The position numbers and the translations under genes were made by a program. A model generated the notes under the pieces. The model ran no database searches and was not told where the DNA came from. It was given only the letters and a program-made list of their open reading frames with translations. A stretch of 64,000 nucleotides of DNA from Ignavibacteriaceae bacterium (lineage in GTDB: Bacteria > Bacteroidota > Ignavibacteria > Ignavibacteriales > Ignavibacteriaceae): positions 1 through 64,000 of the forward strand of contig JALNZG010000009.1 of NCBI GenBank assembly GCA_023229425.1, given 5' to 3'. Within the stretch, counting starts at the first letter, position 1. Each line of letters begins with the position of its first letter. Shown here piece by piece: positions 62,346 through 64,000 of the stretch.

Positions 62346-63083
62346 ATGAAAAAAGGAATTTTACTCGGCGGTTTGGGTTTTGTTGTAATTTTGTTTCTTG
62401 CCGGATGTGCATCTTCGAAACAATCGCAAGAAGAAGTAGTCGGGCAGCAAGCAAAAACTTTTTCAAAAGAAATTAAAAAGAAAGTTGAGATGAATTATCT
62501 GCTTTATCTTCCCAAGAACTATAACTCGGCACAAGAAAAATTCCCGTTAATGGTATTCTTGCATGGAGCCGGAGAACGCGGAAACGATCTTAATCTCGTA
62601 AAAAAACACGGGACTCCAAAACTCATTGATCAAGGGAAAGAATTTCCGTTTATCGTCGCTTCGCCGCAATGTCCCGAAAACGTCTGGTGGTCAACCGAAG
62701 ATTTATCGGCTTTGATTGATGAGCTGGTTCAACTTTATCAAGTTGATGAAAAAAGAATTTATGTAACCGGACTCTCTATGGGCGGATACGGAACATGGGC
62801 TTTAGCGGAAAAATTTCCAAACAGATTTGCAGCCATCGCTCCGGTTTGCGGCGGTGGGAATCCGTTAACAATTTGTAAAATTGGGAAATTACCCGTTTGG
62901 GCTTTTCACGGTGCAAAAGATTTTGTTGTCCCGGTAAATGAATCACAGCAGTTGGTAACGGCTCTGAAAAATTGCGGTAATGATGTAAAGTTCACCATTT
63001 ATCCGGAAACAGGACATGATGCATGGGTAGAGACATATAACAATCCCGAATTGTATGATTGGCTTCTGAAACAGAAAAAGTAG
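62346..63083 (+). CDS. Lipoprotein alpha/beta-hydrolase (esterase/PHB depolymerase-like)
   Basis: A 245-residue lipoprotein with lipobox VILFLAGCASS. The alpha/beta-hydrolase pattern is LMVFLHGAGERGNDL (oxyanion region), GLSMGGYGTWALAE (nucleophile serine), HGAKDFVVPV (aspartate) and GHDAWVETY (histidine). This resembles feruloyl-esterase or PHB-depolymerase-like enzymes encoded beside glycosidases, which cut ester side chains of polysaccharides. Start ATG has GAAAGGAT upstream, a good ribosome site. Confidence 0.87.
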   Translation: MKKGILLGGLGFVVILFLAGCASSKQSQEEVVGQQAKTFSKEIKKKVEMNYLLYLPKNYNSAQEKFPLMVFLHGAGERGNDLNLVKKHGTPKLIDQGKEFPFIVASPQCPENVWWSTEDLSALIDELVQLYQVDEKRIYVTGLSMGGYGTWALAEKFPNRFAAIAPVCGGGNPLTICKIGKLPVWAFHGAKDFVVPVNESQQLVTALKNCGNDVKFTIYPETGHDAWVETYNNPELYDWLLKQKK

Positions 63084-63120
63084 TCACCGAACTTATTACA
63101 AACTTTCTTAATCATACATG

Positions 63121-63176
63121 TCAGCCTCTGGCTGAATCTTTTTCTTAATCTTAATCCGGTTTGAAGCCGGATTAAG
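63121..63176. repeat. Two intergenic hairpins
   Basis: The first hairpin is TCAGCC/GGCTGA at 63121-63135. The second is CTTAATCCGG (63150-63159) paired perfectly with CCGGATTAAG (63167-63176). They follow the esterase gene and may act in transcript ending, although no T-run follows directly. Confidence 0.5.
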
Positions 63177-63294
63177 ATTATAATTAGGAGTAAGATTAAG
63201 GATGAATATAACACCAAACATCCGCGGAACGGAAAAGCAATTCTTTGGGAAGGGAAAACTTGAGAAAGGTTGTCTAATATATTTTGTGTCACAC

Positions 63295-63349
63295 CGAGCG
63301 AAGTCGAGGTGTGATTGATGCCGACAAGCTCATTTCTCGACTTCGCTCG
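63295..63349. repeat. Perfect 14-bp inverted repeat
   Basis: CGAGCGAAGTCGAG at 63295-63308 is exactly complementary to CTCGACTTCGCTCG at 63336-63349, with 27 bases between. Each arm is itself largely self-complementary (CGA...TCG). The sequence type is a common dispersed intergenic repeat in bacterial genomes, often near REP-like or transposase-derived elements. No coding sequence overlaps it. Confidence 0.6.
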
Positions 63350-63484
63350 AAATGACGGATTTACTTTGCGATAACCTAATCTTATAGTAAACTCATTTTA
63401 AAAGAGTTTTCGGGTAAAAATCAAATCTTATTTCTATCAAAGCGAAATTTCCTTATTTTGCAATTAAAATTAAACGAAGTCCCG

Positions 63485-63505
63485 AAAACCGCTAAGTGCG
63501 GTTTT
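63485..63505 (+). promoter_or_regulatory. Hairpin in the queC leader
   Basis: AAAACCGC at 63485-63492 pairs perfectly with GCGGTTTT at 63498-63505 around a TAAGT loop, ending 16 bases before the queC ATG. It could be an attenuator or the terminator of an upstream transcript. It does not match the preQ1-I riboswitch pattern I know (hairpin plus A-rich tail), so a queuosine-sensing role is only a possibility. Confidence 0.45.
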
Positions 63506-63521
63506 ATTTTATAAGAGTAGT

Positions 63522-64000
63522 ATGAACAAACCTTTAGCAGTTATTGCCGTAAGCGGCGGAATGGATAGTTGTGTTACCGCAGCGATCTTAAACGAGAAAT
63601 ACGAATTGGCTTTCGCCCACTTTAATTATGGTCAACGTACGGAGAAACGCGAACTAAGTGCATTTAATGATGTGGCTGATTTTTACAACGTGCAGCACAG
63701 ACTGCTTATCGACTTTTCGCACTTTCATAAAATCGGCGGTTCCTCGCTAACCGATTTTCATCTTGCGGTGGAAAAAGCCGATCTTGAAAACAAAGAAGTC
63801 CCCAGTTCGTATGTTCCATTCAGGAATGCGAATATATTAGCGGCTTGCGTAAGCTGGGCGGAAGTGATAAAAGCCGAAGCAGTTGGAATAGGCGCTGTTT
63901 ATGAGGATGCAAGCGGGTATCCCGATTGCCGTTCTCAGTTTTATTCCGCATTTGAAAAAATGGTTGACGAAGGAACAAAACCGGAAACGAAAATAAAAAT
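63522..64000 (+). CDS. queC: 7-cyano-7-deazaguanine synthase, C-terminus outside window
   Basis: The frame starts at ATG 63522 and is open to the window end (about 159 residues). The start MNKPLAVIAVSGGMDSCVTA holds the ATP pyrophosphatase P-loop SGGMDS. AFAHFNYGQRTEKRELSAF and VPFRNANILAACVSWAE follow, typical of QueC. The enzyme makes preQ0 from 7-carboxy-7-deazaguanine for queuosine synthesis. The C-terminal zinc cysteines lie beyond the window. A hairpin precedes it. Confidence 0.93.
   Translation, partial: MNKPLAVIAVSGGMDSCVTAAILNEKYELAFAHFNYGQRTEKRELSAFNDVADFYNVQHRLLIDFSHFHKIGGSSLTDFHLAVEKADLENKEVPSSYVPFRNANILAACVSWAEVIKAEAVGIGAVYEDASGYPDCRSQFYSAFEKMVDEGTKPETKIK

Overview
The window looks like a piece of chromosome from an Ignavibacteria-type bacterium (Bacteroidota/Chlorobi lineage). 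It is AT-rich, several genes use TTG or GTG starts, and a secreted protein at 40638-41456 ends in a type IX secretion sorting domain with the NYPNPFNPST signature. Many genes encode signal-peptide proteins, lipoproteins and glycoside hydrolases, and signal peptides often end in AQ. I saw no rRNA or tRNA gene, complete insertion sequence or CRISPR array.

Layout. 1-7957: a cut FG-GAP repeat gene, then mostly minus-strand housekeeping genes (ArsC-like, DUF454, S9 peptidase, prfA, CDF transporter, aldo/keto reductase) and a Tat-exported metallo-hydrolase. 7954-25462: first arm of an anaerobic purine-catabolism locus. On the minus strand are ygfK, ssnA and a GH92 mannosidase; divergently on the plus strand are ygeY, ygeW, two fold-type II PLP enzymes, a MocA-like cytidylyltransferase, XdhC, and a ThiS/ThiF pair. 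A broken DUF4258 gene, a DUF2283 gene and a DUF262 nuclease-like gene lie inside the plus-strand series. 25472-30376: DUF1858, DUF6132, two PAP2 phosphatases, DUF3943, a shortened CsbD and a decayed third PAP2. 30420-33047: a four-gene sensory cassette. 33257-36917: a sugar nucleotidyltransferase, metK and ahcY. 37294-40349: accessory genes (retropepsin/SEC-C pair, methyltransferase-nuclease fusion, DUF4145). 40638-43392: an envelope operon with a T9SS cargo, a haem-motif lipoprotein, YceI and a beta-barrel protein. 43546-53828: second purine arm, with a cyclic amidohydrolase, a three-subunit and a two-subunit xanthine-dehydrogenase-type hydroxylase, and an 8-oxoguanine-deaminase-like enzyme. 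53855-63083: GH2, U32, MsrB, GH3, a TIM-barrel lipoprotein and an esterase lipoprotein. 63522-64000: a cut queC.

How they fit together. The two purine arms, about 18 kb apart, can be read as one system. Molybdenum hydroxylases and deaminases would bring purines to xanthine or urate. YgfK, SsnA, the cyclic amidohydrolase, YgeY and YgeW would open and dismantle the rings. MocA, XdhC and perhaps ThiS/ThiF would mature the molybdenum cofactor. The usual last enzyme, YgeX (diaminopropionate ammonia-lyase), is not in the window; two other PLP enzymes occupy the operon and may replace it. This assignment rests on family resemblance and gene order, not on any search.
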